From Streptomyces montanisoli (GTDB lineage: Bacteria > Actinomycetota > Actinomycetes > Streptomycetales > Streptomycetaceae), in contig NZ_JAGIQL010000057.1 in assembly GCF_017813245.1 (NCBI RefSeq), positions 1 through 36,776 on the forward strand: a stretch of 36,776 bases of DNA, in the 5' to 3' direction. Positions 15,674-23,701 of this stretch are shown here, one piece after another. The notes below the pieces were generated by a model. It was not told where the DNA came from. It did no database searches and saw nothing but the letters and a program-made list of their open reading frames with translations. The first letter of the stretch is position 1. Each line of letters opens with the position of its first letter. A program made the translations under genes and the position numbers.

Positions 15674-17272
15674 ATGAGCGGTTCCCCTGGCCCCGATCCC
15701 ACCCCACCACCCCTCATCCAGCCGGGGGCAACTGCCCGCTGGGCCAAGACCGCGGCAGTCACGCGTTTGAGCGCACTGGACCAGAGCGGCAACCTGAACA
15801 CTGCGCACGTAACTCTGGCTGCCGCGACGCTGGGATGCTCACCGCGCACGGTGTGGCGGTGGATCGCCCGGGCCCGCGCCACCGGAGAGACGACCACCAC
15901 GCGCGCGAAGTTCACGATCACCCCAGAGATCCGGCAACTGCTGGCCCTGTGGGGAGGCAACGCCTCTGCGGTGCACCGCGAACTGGTACAGCACTGCAAA
16001 CAGGACCCCCAGCTGCCCAAAGCGCCGTCGCTGGCAACACTGCACCGCGCGCTGCGCCGGGACCTGACCGCCGGCTACCGGGCCGGCCTCGCACGGGGCG
16101 AGGCCGCCCGGCGCGCCTTCGACGTGTACGGGCAGCGCCCCAAGGAGTACCGCAACGCCGCCTGGGAGGGCGATCACACATCCGTACCCGTACAAGTGCT
16201 GGTGGAAGGCGAATACGCGCAGCCCTCGCTGACCTGGTTCATCGACTGCTGCACCAAGGTCATCATGGGGGTGGCTGTGACACCGCACACGCCCAGCAGC
16301 GACGCGGTGCTCGCGGCCCTGCGCACCGCGTTGGACCGCACCATGCCGTTCGGCCCGGCCGGTGGCCTTCCCAATCTGGTCCGCGTGGACCGCGGCAAGG
16401 ATTTCCTGTCGCCGGCGGTGTCCTCCTCGCTCGGAGCCTTCGCGGTATCGGTGGTCGATCTGCCGCCGTACTCGCCCTACCTGAAAGGCACGATCGAGGC
16501 GTTGAACGATGCGGTCGACCAGATGCTGTTCGTCTCCATGCCGCGCTACGTCTACCGGCAAAAACTCATCGGCGGCCGCGTCACCGACCCGGACGCGCCC
16601 GGGCTGACCTTCGAGGCATTCGTGGGGCTGGTGCTGAACTGGGTGCACTGGTGGAACACCGAGCACAAGCCCAAGGAACTGGGCGGCAAAACCCCGATGG
16701 AGGCGTGGCGGGCGGACCCCACCCCTGTGTATGACGTCCCCGCTTCACTGCTGGCACATTTCGGGCTGCAGGACGACGGCCGCACCCGCAAGATCGGCAC
16801 ACTGGGCGTGCAGTGGCGCAACCGCTACTACAGCGGGCCGTGGATGGTCGGTCTGGTCGGGACACCGGTCGTTACGCGGTACCTGCCCCACCACGACGCC
16901 AGCATCGAAGTCTTCGACCTCGACGGAAGACATATGGGGACCGCGGTCCTGTCCCGGGCGGCCAGCAAGGAGCAGAGCCGGGCGGTGCGCAACGCCCGAA
17001 CCGCCCAGGCGCGCCGGCTGCGCGCGGACTTGAAGGCCGCGGAGAAGCTGCGCCGTACGCGCTACCAGGCAGCCACTACCGCCGCCCCGCCGCAGTCATT
17101 GGGCGCTTTGACCCAGGAGCAAGCCGAGGCCGAGTTGCTTGAGACGGCCTCGGAAGGCAGGAAGGTCAACCCCGACTACGTTCCGCACCAGGCCGTCCCC
17201 GAGGGCTGGGCGCGCCCGCTAACGACCAAGAGCCCCGCTTCGCGACCCGACGCTTTGGAGAAGAACGCGTGA
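15674..17272 (+). CDS. TnsB/TniA/MuA-like DDE transposase
   Basis: A 532-residue transposase. An N-terminal helix-turn-helix (about 48-72, AAATLGCSPRTVWRWIARAR) precedes the rve catalytic core with D167 (EGDHT), D239 (VRVDRGKDF) and E275 (KGTIEALN). The 35-residue D-E spacing is the D,D(35)E signature of Mu/Tn7-type enzymes. A Mu_transpos_C-type beta-barrel follows (RNRYYSGPW, then VVTRYLPHHDASIEVFD). The C-terminal tail is basic and helical, where TnsB and MuA contact their ATPase. The next gene is that ATPase, overlapping by four bases. Normal role: end recognition and strand transfer. No TnsA, no evident TniQ and no transposon ends were found nearby. Either the ends lie far out or the pair has another use beside SbcCD. 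Confidence 0.88.
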   Translation: MSGSPGPDPTPPPLIQPGATARWAKTAAVTRLSALDQSGNLNTAHVTLAAATLGCSPRTVWRWIARARATGETTTTRAKFTITPEIRQLLALWGGNASAVHRELVQHCKQDPQLPKAPSLATLHRALRRDLTAGYRAGLARGEAARRAFDVYGQRPKEYRNAAWEGDHTSVPVQVLVEGEYAQPSLTWFIDCCTKVIMGVAVTPHTPSSDAVLAALRTALDRTMPFGPAGGLPNLVRVDRGKDFLSPAVSSSLGAFAVSVVDLPPYSPYLKGTIEALNDAVDQMLFVSMPRYVYRQKLIGGRVTDPDAPGLTFEAFVGLVLNWVHWWNTEHKPKELGGKTPMEAWRADPTPVYDVPASLLAHFGLQDDGRTRKIGTLGVQWRNRYYSGPWMVGLVGTPVVTRYLPHHDASIEVFDLDGRHMGTAVLSRAASKEQSRAVRNARTAQARRLRADLKAAEKLRRTRYQAATTAAPPQSLGALTQEQAEAELLETASEGRKVNPDYVPHQAVPEGWARPLTTKSPASRPDALEKNA

Positions 17273-18042
17273 TGGACGACATGGACTACGGCAAGCTCCC
17301 CCCGGAGAGCGCAGACCACTTCCACCACCTGGACGCCAACCTGGTGGCCACCAACGCGCTCATGGCGACGCTGGACAACATCAAAGCGACCATCGACGCC
17401 AAGGCCATGATGTGCGCCTACGGGTCGGCGGGCTACGGCAAGACGATGTCTGTGAACTCGGCGCTGCGCAAACTCGCCCCTGACAACACCTTTCGTCTGG
17501 AGCTGCGCTCAAGTCCCACGCCGCGCGATATCCGCCACGGCCTGTTCCGGGCCCTGGGACTGCCCGGAGAGCCGCCGACGCACCCGGTGGAATTCGACAC
17601 CCTCCTCAAGGAAACTCTGTCGCAGAGGTTCCGGGTGCTCGTGTGCGACGAGGCCCAGTGGATGGGCAGCAGCTCGTTCGAGTACTGGCGCCATCTGTGG
17701 GACGACCGCCATACCGACATGGCGGTGATCTTCGCTGGCGGCGACAACTGCTTCAAGGTCCTCAAGAAGGAACCCATGCTCGCTTCGCGGATCTTCATCT
17801 GGCAGAAGTTCTCGCGCATTCCCGAGGACGAACTCCTCGCCACCTTGCCGGTGTTCCACTCGCTGTGGACCGGCGTACCTCCGCAGATGTTGACGGACAT
17901 CGATCGTGACGCCGCACACGGCAACTTCCGCAACTGGGTCACCATCACCAAGCACATGCTCAACGGCATGCAGAAGCTGAACCTGACCGAGGTCAACGAG
18001 GACCTCGTCCGCTGGGTCTACAGCAAGCTCGGCGGGATGTAG
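17269..18042 (+). CDS. TnsC/TniB/MuB-like AAA+ ATPase
   Basis: A 257-residue AAA+ ATPase that would select target DNA and activate the transposase. Walker A GSAGYGKT (52-59), Walker B VLVCDEAQW with D127/E128, and a sensor-like VIFAGGDN segment; the C-terminal region matches the short lid of TniB/MuB-type proteins. GTG 17269 overlaps the transposase stop (GTGA), with GGAG 8 bases upstream; ATG 17272 is an equally placed alternative. The compact size is nearer TniB and MuB than Tn7 TnsC. Coupling to the TnsB-like gene supports a joint function. IstB-type ATPases are the main alternative, but the partner is a Mu_transpos_C transposase. Confidence 0.88.
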   Translation: MMDDMDYGKLPPESADHFHHLDANLVATNALMATLDNIKATIDAKAMMCAYGSAGYGKTMSVNSALRKLAPDNTFRLELRSSPTPRDIRHGLFRALGLPGEPPTHPVEFDTLLKETLSQRFRVLVCDEAQWMGSSSFEYWRHLWDDRHTDMAVIFAGGDNCFKVLKKEPMLASRIFIWQKFSRIPEDELLATLPVFHSLWTGVPPQMLTDIDRDAAHGNFRNWVTITKHMLNGMQKLNLTEVNEDLVRWVYSKLGGM

Positions 18043-18107
18043 GACACGGCCCGAGTTCCCGTTTCCGCGGCGCGGAACGCAGACCACACGGGGGGTGAAG
18101 CGCAGCG

Positions 18108-19181
18108 GTGTCCCGGCGGCTCCGCTGCAGATGGCTGGATCGAGGGTCGGTGATGGCGGTGCTGGGCGAAGTGGTAGTCGTCGTGGACGAGTGCGACCAC
18201 ATGAAGGTCATGCGGGCCGCGCTTGCGTCGCACCAGCCCGCGCAGGGCCGCATCGTCGTACAGCCGACGCCTGCCAGCAGCCGCCCTGCCGCACTGGCGC
18301 ACGACGTGCTGTACGCCCTGGGCAAGCGGCTGGCGCCGGCGCCGGGCGCCGCCGACGTGTGGCTGGACTCGGTGACCCCGGCGTGGCTGGCCGCAGCCGC
18401 ATGGAGCACCGCGACAGGGGTGCGGCATGTCGTGGTCACCCGGGCCCACCTGCTGACAGCCCGAAGGATCGACCAGCTGCTCGCTTGGCGCGAGACGACA
18501 GGCGTCCAGTTGACCCTGCTGTGGCAGGCATCTCCGCGCAGGCTGCCCCCGGCGCTGATCGGCGCAAGGCGCTGCGTCAGCACCCCCGGGGTCCTCGAAG
18601 CAATACTTCACACAGCCGGACCGCTCCCCGCGCAGCCTTCCTTCCCTCCGACAGCGGCGGCGCCCGCCACAGACCCAGCGGTCGCTCAGCCACAGTCAAT
18701 CCTCCAAGCACAGCTTGCCTGGCCCGCCACGGCAGCTGCCATACCAGCCCGCACATGCACCGGCGCTTCCGCGTCAGCGCAGCGTCAACCCCCGGCTCAC
18801 GCCCACACGGTCGCGCCCACGGACGTCGCAGCGCTGGCCCGCATCGCTCATCCGCTCATCACCGGAGCGCTGAGCGTGCTGGCATTCACCGGTACCCAGC
18901 CAGGTGCTCTGCGGTGGCTGCGGGACCTCGACATCACGCCAGACATCGACACCCTCAAGACCCACGCCCCCAACCACCTGGGCTGCCGCCTGCATGCCCT
19001 CCCCACCTGGGCGCGGCCGCTCCTGGCCGCAGCCCGCACCCACCACCGCCTATCCGGCCACCAGCCCGAAGAAGCCCTATTCACCGCGGTGCTGACCTCC
19101 GGAGCACGCCATCTGCGCGCGCACGCCGCACGCCTGCCTACCCTCAACCTGGCCATGCCCCCGCGCGTCCTCGTCGCCTGA
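18108..19181 (+). CDS. Unknown third gene of the transposition module
   Basis: A 357-residue protein 65 bases downstream of the TnsC-like gene, same strand. GTG 18108 has a good GGGGGTGA ribosome-binding site 9 bases upstream; ATG 18153 is an alternative. The N-terminal part is alpha/beta-like (VLGEVVVVVDECDHMK), followed by an Ala/Pro-rich linker (about 180-245). The last 110 residues (ALSVLAFTGTQPGALRWLRD, then LHALPTWARPLLAAARTHHR, then GARHLRAHAARLP) resemble in outline the catalytic half of a tyrosine recombinase. The first catalytic arginine (expected in a TGxRxxE-type motif) is absent and no clear tyrosine nucleophile is seen. It lacks CxxC motifs, so it is not an ordinary TniQ. The stop is 9 bases from the convergent neighbour. 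The recombinase resemblance is weak. Confidence 0.6.
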   Translation: MSRRLRCRWLDRGSVMAVLGEVVVVVDECDHMKVMRAALASHQPAQGRIVVQPTPASSRPAALAHDVLYALGKRLAPAPGAADVWLDSVTPAWLAAAAWSTATGVRHVVVTRAHLLTARRIDQLLAWRETTGVQLTLLWQASPRRLPPALIGARRCVSTPGVLEAILHTAGPLPAQPSFPPTAAAPATDPAVAQPQSILQAQLAWPATAAAIPARTCTGASASAQRQPPAHAHTVAPTDVAALARIAHPLITGALSVLAFTGTQPGALRWLRDLDITPDIDTLKTHAPNHLGCRLHALPTWARPLLAAARTHHRLSGHQPEEALFTAVLTSGARHLRAHAARLPTLNLAMPPRVLVA

Positions 19182-19190
19182 GCAAGACGG

Positions 19191-19964
19191 TCAGAGGGCG
19201 GCCTGGGAAGGTCCGCTGGATGGTGCCGTCGAAGGCGATGAGGGTGATGTTTGTCCTGCGGTGCGTAGTTGTTGGGCGCGTTGGGGTTGACCATATCGGT
19301 CAAAGATGTGGGCCAGGCTGGTAATGAGGTGCTGACGGGAATCGTCAGGCAGGGTAAGGACGAAGTCCTGAAGGATGCGGGCCACTTGAACCCAGGTGGT
19401 TCCGGGAGCGTAGGACGCTGCGGCGGTGATCAAGCGCTCGACGTGCTGCACGGTCGCTTCATCGACGGCCTCCGGGTGGTCGAGGAACCAGTAGGCGAAG
19501 GCCAAGGACGGATCGGTAAGCAGGGCGTCGCGGAGGTCTGTGGCGCGCTGTAGGCGACGGTGGTCCTGACGGGCGTCGTGTTCAGCCTGGTGCCGCTCGC
19601 GCAGGAGCTGGTCGACATGGGCGGCCTGCTGAGCGTCCGCGGTCAGCCGGATGCGGGCCCAGAGCAGGCGGACAGGGAGATTCGGCAGGTCCACGGGCCG
19701 ACCGAGATGGCTGTTGGTCTGTGCTTCGGCGAGGTCGGCCTGGCTGAGCTGCGTAGCGCCGGCGATTTTCTGCGCCACGCTCAGCGCATAGTCCGTCGCT
19801 GCGGCCTGGGGGTGCTGGTGCGGACGTGCGGCGGGCAGACGCTGCCAGGCGCCGGTGAGGTGCGCCTGGAAGTAGTAGCCGGGAGCGGGGCTGGACAAGG
19901 TGCAGCACAGCTCCAGGCTTCCGTGGTGCCTTCGGCGCCACCATGCATTAGCTCCCCAGGACAT
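19191..19964 (-). CDS. Unknown helical protein, third gene of STAND-like cluster
   Basis: A 257-residue protein starting at ATG 19964 (MSWGANAWWRRRHHG) and overlapping the end of the 752-residue gene by 17 bases; the frame is open further upstream but only inside that gene. Residues 25-45 contain GYYFQAHLTGAWQRLPA. The centre has VRLLWARIRLTADAQQAAHV followed by a long charged helix (LLRERHQAEHDARQDHRR), then AFAYWFLDHPEAVDE and a helical C-terminus. No catalytic motif or named family is recognised, and there is no signal peptide. The shared operon with a degenerate STAND-like protein suggests an accessory subunit of one complex. Confidence 0.6.
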   Translation of the reverse strand: MSWGANAWWRRRHHGSLELCCTLSSPAPGYYFQAHLTGAWQRLPAARPHQHPQAAATDYALSVAQKIAGATQLSQADLAEAQTNSHLGRPVDLPNLPVRLLWARIRLTADAQQAAHVDQLLRERHQAEHDARQDHRRLQRATDLRDALLTDPSLAFAYWFLDHPEAVDEATVQHVERLITAAASYAPGTTWVQVARILQDFVLTLPDDSRQHLITSLAHIFDRYGQPQRAQQLRTAGQTSPSSPSTAPSSGPSQAAL

Positions 19965-22206
19965 GGCCGTCGGGGGCCGGGACAGCGGGATCTGCCTGGC
20001 GCAGGGCAAGGAGCAGCCGGTCGCGCAGCACTTCCTGCTCGGAAGGCGGATGGAGCGACTGCACGGGCGCCCACGCGAAGAGCAAGTGGCTGAGGGCAAG
20101 GTAGCGGTCGGCGGCGTAGACAGTGTCGGTCTGCGACTGGTAGACGGCGTGCTGGAGGATGGTCAGAACTGGTTCTTGCAGGTCGGGCAGTGAGGCGGCC
20201 GCGTTCATCCAGGCGTTGAGGGCTTGTTGGAGGAGCGGGCCAGGCAGTGTGCGGTAGTGCAGCAGCAGGTCCCGCCAACGTGCGGTCTGCCACGCCTGGC
20301 TCTTGTCCTCGTGTGCTGCGACCAGCAGGACAGGGCGACCGTCCTCGGTGGTTCGCGCGGCGAGGTGCAGGAAGGCATGATGGGCGGCGGTGCGGCGGCC
20401 CGCCTCCGGACTGCGTGACCAGTCGTCTAGCTGGTCTTGAATTTCGCTGCGGCTGGTCGGCTGGTCCCACAGCACAGTCAATGCGTGTCCGACTGCGTCG
20501 GTGACGTCCTCGTCTTCGGTGTGGGCGGCGAGTTCAGTCAGCCGCAGCAGCATCATGGTGGGGTAGACGTCGGCGAGGCGTTCACAGGCCCGGGCCAGCG
20601 CGGTCTTGAGGCGAGGTGGGACGTCCCGGTCACTGCGGCGGGCCCAGGCGAGATAGGCGTCGCGGACTCGGCGGCCGGTCCCGGTGTCCACAGCGGCCAC
20701 GGTGAGCAGGTCGCGGGCCTGCTCGGGTAGAGATGTGGACCACTGGCCGGCGATGTCGCGCAGTAGCTGTGTGGCGCGCCTGCCGTGCTTGGCGCGCATG
20801 TACTGCAGCGCCCACGTGGTGACCCGGTCGGCCAGCTGATTCGCTACGTCGTCGGGCAAGTCTTTGTTGCCGGTCTGATCGGCCGTCCAGTGGGTGAATC
20901 TTTTGATGAGGTGGGGGCGGTCGGCCCAGAAGTAGTCGACGACGGCCTCGCCGTAGCCGATGCGCCGGAAGCGGAGAGTGTCGTCGTCGGTCACATAGGC
21001 ATCGATAGCGTCGGTCAGGGCGATCACGCCCAGGCCTTGCTGGCCATGCCGGGGCGGGGGACTTTCACCCAGCGCCTGGGCGAGGGTGTCGGCGGCTCCG
21101 TATACGGTCTCCACCGGAGCTCCGTTCAAGACCGCTGCAGCCAGCAGATAGTTGCGGTGGGCGCTGTCTTCGTGCCGGGTGTGCCAGTCCAGCAACTCGG
21201 CGCGCCAGTCCTCCACGGCCTGGACCACCTCGTGGACCAGGTCCTTGAAGGGTTTTTCCTTCTTCAGATCGAGGCATTCGGCCTCACGGATGGCCTCGGC
21301 CCAGCGGGCCACCTTGGCCGGAGGCCCGTCTTTGATGCCTGCGGTAACTTCGGAGGCACCGATCCAACGATCCGACTTGACGGGCGGCGGTGTCCTCTCC
21401 AGGTGGGCCCTCAGCACCTCTTCCGGTGGCGGTAGCGGCAGGCGATGGGCCAAGCGGTCGGTTCCCTTACTGGCGTGCCGCCAGGGTTCCGTGGCGGCGA
21501 GGACAGCCAGGTAGGAGCCGCAATCTGCGAGGTGCGGGGCATCTTCGAGCAGGGCTGGGCCGACGCCCGAGGGAAGCCTGTTCCCTTCGTCCCGCAGGTC
21601 GAGGATCCAGCCGGTCTTGTGGTCCTCCAGCCCCTCGGCACTGAAGGCCTCCCCCGGCTCCCGCCGCACGTGCCGGATGTTGTCGCCCACCTTGCGGTGC
21701 AGGGCGGCCAGCGCAGCGGTGTAGCGGCCGGGATGGTCCGGGGCGTGCAGTACCAGGACGTGGTGCTGAGTGAGGATGCGGTGCAGTTCTTCTTTCTCCT
21801 GCACGGGTTGCTCGTAGGTGGCCAGTCGCTCAGTGATCCATTCGGGGGGCAGCAGGTCACCACGCAGTCGGTTGATCGCCTGGTTGATCTGGAGGCCGAT
21901 GTTGACGCCGTTGTTGTCGGCGAGGCGCTGGTGGATGGAGATGAGCGGCTTGTATCCGACGTCTCGTTCGTCATCCACTCCCCCCTTCCCGTCGGCTCTG
22001 TCTTCCTCGTCCGCCGGACGTGGTTCATGCGGAGTGCCGTTTGAAGTCAGCGGAGCCGCGTGTGGGGAGCCTGTCAGCGGAGGCTGGCCGTCGCCGGAAC
22101 CCGGGTCCGTGGTGGTAGCCGTGAGGGGCGGCCGGGCGGGCCCCGGGGCTCCGGGATCCTGTTGGGCAGGATGCTTCCAGGGCTGGGCAGCGCTCTCGGT
22201 GGTCAT
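19948..22206 (-). CDS. Large protein with degenerate STAND-like NTPase region
   Basis: A 752-residue protein with GAGGT about 8 bases before ATG 22206. The first 85 residues are disordered and Pro/acidic-rich. A conserved-looking block follows (YKPLISIHQRLADNNGVNIG), then a P-loop-like region, VLVLHAPDHPGRYTAALAAL. There the invariant lysine of GK(S/T) is replaced by Arg, and the Walker B equivalent is GWILDLRDEG. This is the pattern of an inactive or degenerate STAND-type NTPase. The C-terminal 450 residues are helical, like a repeat-based sensor or scaffold. It lies 51 bases after the putative membrane-anchored gene and overlaps the next gene. A sensor or scaffold in a conflict system is an inference; the family was not recognised by name. 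Confidence 0.6.
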   Translation of the reverse strand: MTTESAAQPWKHPAQQDPGAPGPARPPLTATTTDPGSGDGQPPLTGSPHAAPLTSNGTPHEPRPADEEDRADGKGGVDDERDVGYKPLISIHQRLADNNGVNIGLQINQAINRLRGDLLPPEWITERLATYEQPVQEKEELHRILTQHHVLVLHAPDHPGRYTAALAALHRKVGDNIRHVRREPGEAFSAEGLEDHKTGWILDLRDEGNRLPSGVGPALLEDAPHLADCGSYLAVLAATEPWRHASKGTDRLAHRLPLPPPEEVLRAHLERTPPPVKSDRWIGASEVTAGIKDGPPAKVARWAEAIREAECLDLKKEKPFKDLVHEVVQAVEDWRAELLDWHTRHEDSAHRNYLLAAAVLNGAPVETVYGAADTLAQALGESPPPRHGQQGLGVIALTDAIDAYVTDDDTLRFRRIGYGEAVVDYFWADRPHLIKRFTHWTADQTGNKDLPDDVANQLADRVTTWALQYMRAKHGRRATQLLRDIAGQWSTSLPEQARDLLTVAAVDTGTGRRVRDAYLAWARRSDRDVPPRLKTALARACERLADVYPTMMLLRLTELAAHTEDEDVTDAVGHALTVLWDQPTSRSEIQDQLDDWSRSPEAGRRTAAHHAFLHLAARTTEDGRPVLLVAAHEDKSQAWQTARWRDLLLHYRTLPGPLLQQALNAWMNAAASLPDLQEPVLTILQHAVYQSQTDTVYAADRYLALSHLLFAWAPVQSLHPPSEQEVLRDRLLLALRQADPAVPAPDGHVLGS

Positions 22207-22257
22207 TGCTGTACCTCGCAGACATCGGCCGGATCGGGCATGAGGCGCATGCGGCGT

Positions 22258-22788
22258 TCACACGGGCGGCGGGCCGATCCGGCGAGCACGCATGCCAATG
22301 TTGGTGCCGCTCCGCTCCACGGTGTCGACATCCTGGTCCACGAGGGCATCTCCGAGGATTTCGCCAGCGTCCATGCCGATCTGCCGGCCTGTCACGCGTC
22401 GGGTGCGCTGGCGCACAACCGTTCCCGACGCCGGGCGCTGCTCTCCCTGGAAGGTCAGGTGCTGGCCGTAGATTTCCTCCAGCACGCCGCGCAGCCGCCC
22501 GAGTGTGCGCAGGAGCGAGTCGTCGCTGGGGGCAACAGGCGCGTCACCGCGGTAGTACACGTGCAGCGCGTCGCGCAACTCCTCCAGGTCCTGCGTGCGT
22601 TCGGCGAGTCGGGAAGCGTCCGCCTGCAGGGGCAGTACCAGCGTGCCCGCAAGGGCGGTGGGGGGCTGCGGGTCGGCCTCCGGCGTATCACCACGGTCCA
22701 ACAGCCGCTCGAGGCGCTGATAGAGGAAGGCCAACGTCGGCGTCAAGCCCGCACCGATCACGGCAGACAGCGCAGCGAAATCTGTCAC
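22258..22788 (-). CDS. Putative membrane-anchored coiled-coil protein
   Basis: A 176-residue protein at the head of the STAND-like cluster. GTG 22788 is preceded by GGGGGAG at a good distance. Residues 3-23 (FAALSAVIGAGLTPTLAFLY) are hydrophobic with small residues and may be a membrane helix or signal anchor. The remainder is a charged region with helices (LAERTQDLEELRDALHV, LLRTLGRLRGVLEEIYG) and a Gly-rich, basic end near IGMRARRIG. No enzyme motif is seen. It could tether the downstream 752-residue protein to the membrane. Family unknown. Confidence 0.6.
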   Translation of the reverse strand: MTDFAALSAVIGAGLTPTLAFLYQRLERLLDRGDTPEADPQPPTALAGTLVLPLQADASRLAERTQDLEELRDALHVYYRGDAPVAPSDDSLLRTLGRLRGVLEEIYGQHLTFQGEQRPASGTVVRQRTRRVTGRQIGMDAGEILGDALVDQDVDTVERSGTNIGMRARRIGPPPV

Positions 22789-23701
22789 AGCAACTCCCCC
22801 GGAACACACGGAAAGACATGGCGCATCCGGCCAATTCTTAACCGCGTCCTCGACTACGCTCTACAGCTTCTCCGATTCTGACTTAAAACACACCTCGCCT
22901 ATTGCCACTCCTGTCACACAGGTTTCGCAGGTGCCCCGCCGCGAACACCCTGCATTCCCGTCGGCTACCGGGTCCCGTCCCTGTCCGGAGCCCGGTGGCC
23001 GTACTGCTGATAGGGAAGTTCATCGGGGTGACCGGCCAGGCGCGCCCGGCGCCAGGCGGCATCGAAGTCCATCCGTCCCCCGCTAGCCTGCACCAGCCGG
23101 CGGGCACGCCAACTAGTAACCGGGGAAAGTAACCAGCGCATCAGGGTCAGTCGCATAGCTCCCATCGTCGCGACAGATTCGGCGACGCGAGGACGAAACG
23201 GTATTCGAGCGGCCAAGCTGTGCGCGAAGGGGAAGATTCCAAGCCAGCACCGCGCGACATTGACGCGTCGGATGGGAATTGAGTTACTCAAGATTTCTTT
23301 GCGTATACTGTTTCGCGCGGTTCACGTGAGTCTCTGCGTGCCGGAAGTCCAGCCCTTGGTTGCCCTACGGCGGCGAACACGGAGCGACGGCCAAGCGCGC
23401 CGTCGGCAGGGCACGAGCCGGGGAAGGTCCCGGCGCTCGGGGGCCCAGGACCGTGGTGAGCAGTCCGAGTTTCCAGGAGCAGCGGTGGCGCTTCGTTGGG
23501 TATCGGCATGACACCGGGCCCTATGCGCCGGCACTGACATCCCGCCGATGCTTCCGCTCCGTCGAGATCGTCGATGTGACTCGGTCGGCACCGCAGGGAC
23601 TTCCCCACGGCACTCTCCTTTGTGTAGCCACGCCGCATCGCGGGGCGCGGCGGTGGGCCGTGATCGGCAGTGCACCCCCGTCTCCATGCGGCTCGACCAG
23701 C
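22789..23701. other. Non-coding stretch upstream of the STAND-like cluster
   Basis: About 900 bases without a convincing gene. 22830-22900 is comparatively AT-rich and probably carries the promoter for the gene starting at 22788. 22965-23165 on the minus strand has a short open frame (from ATG 23165, including MDFDAAWRRARLAGHPDELP) that could be a 67-residue protein or remnant, but its ribosome-binding site is poor. At 23279-23291 there is a TTGAGT-T-ACTCAA inverted repeat, followed by TATACT at 23304, which looks like a plus-strand promoter with no clear gene behind it. Confidence 0.4.

Noticed and set aside
22025..22261. Small minus-strand ORF beginning MNAACASCPIRP
   Set aside because: It overlaps the start of the 752-residue gene in another frame, and that gene has its own GAGGT ribosome-binding site.
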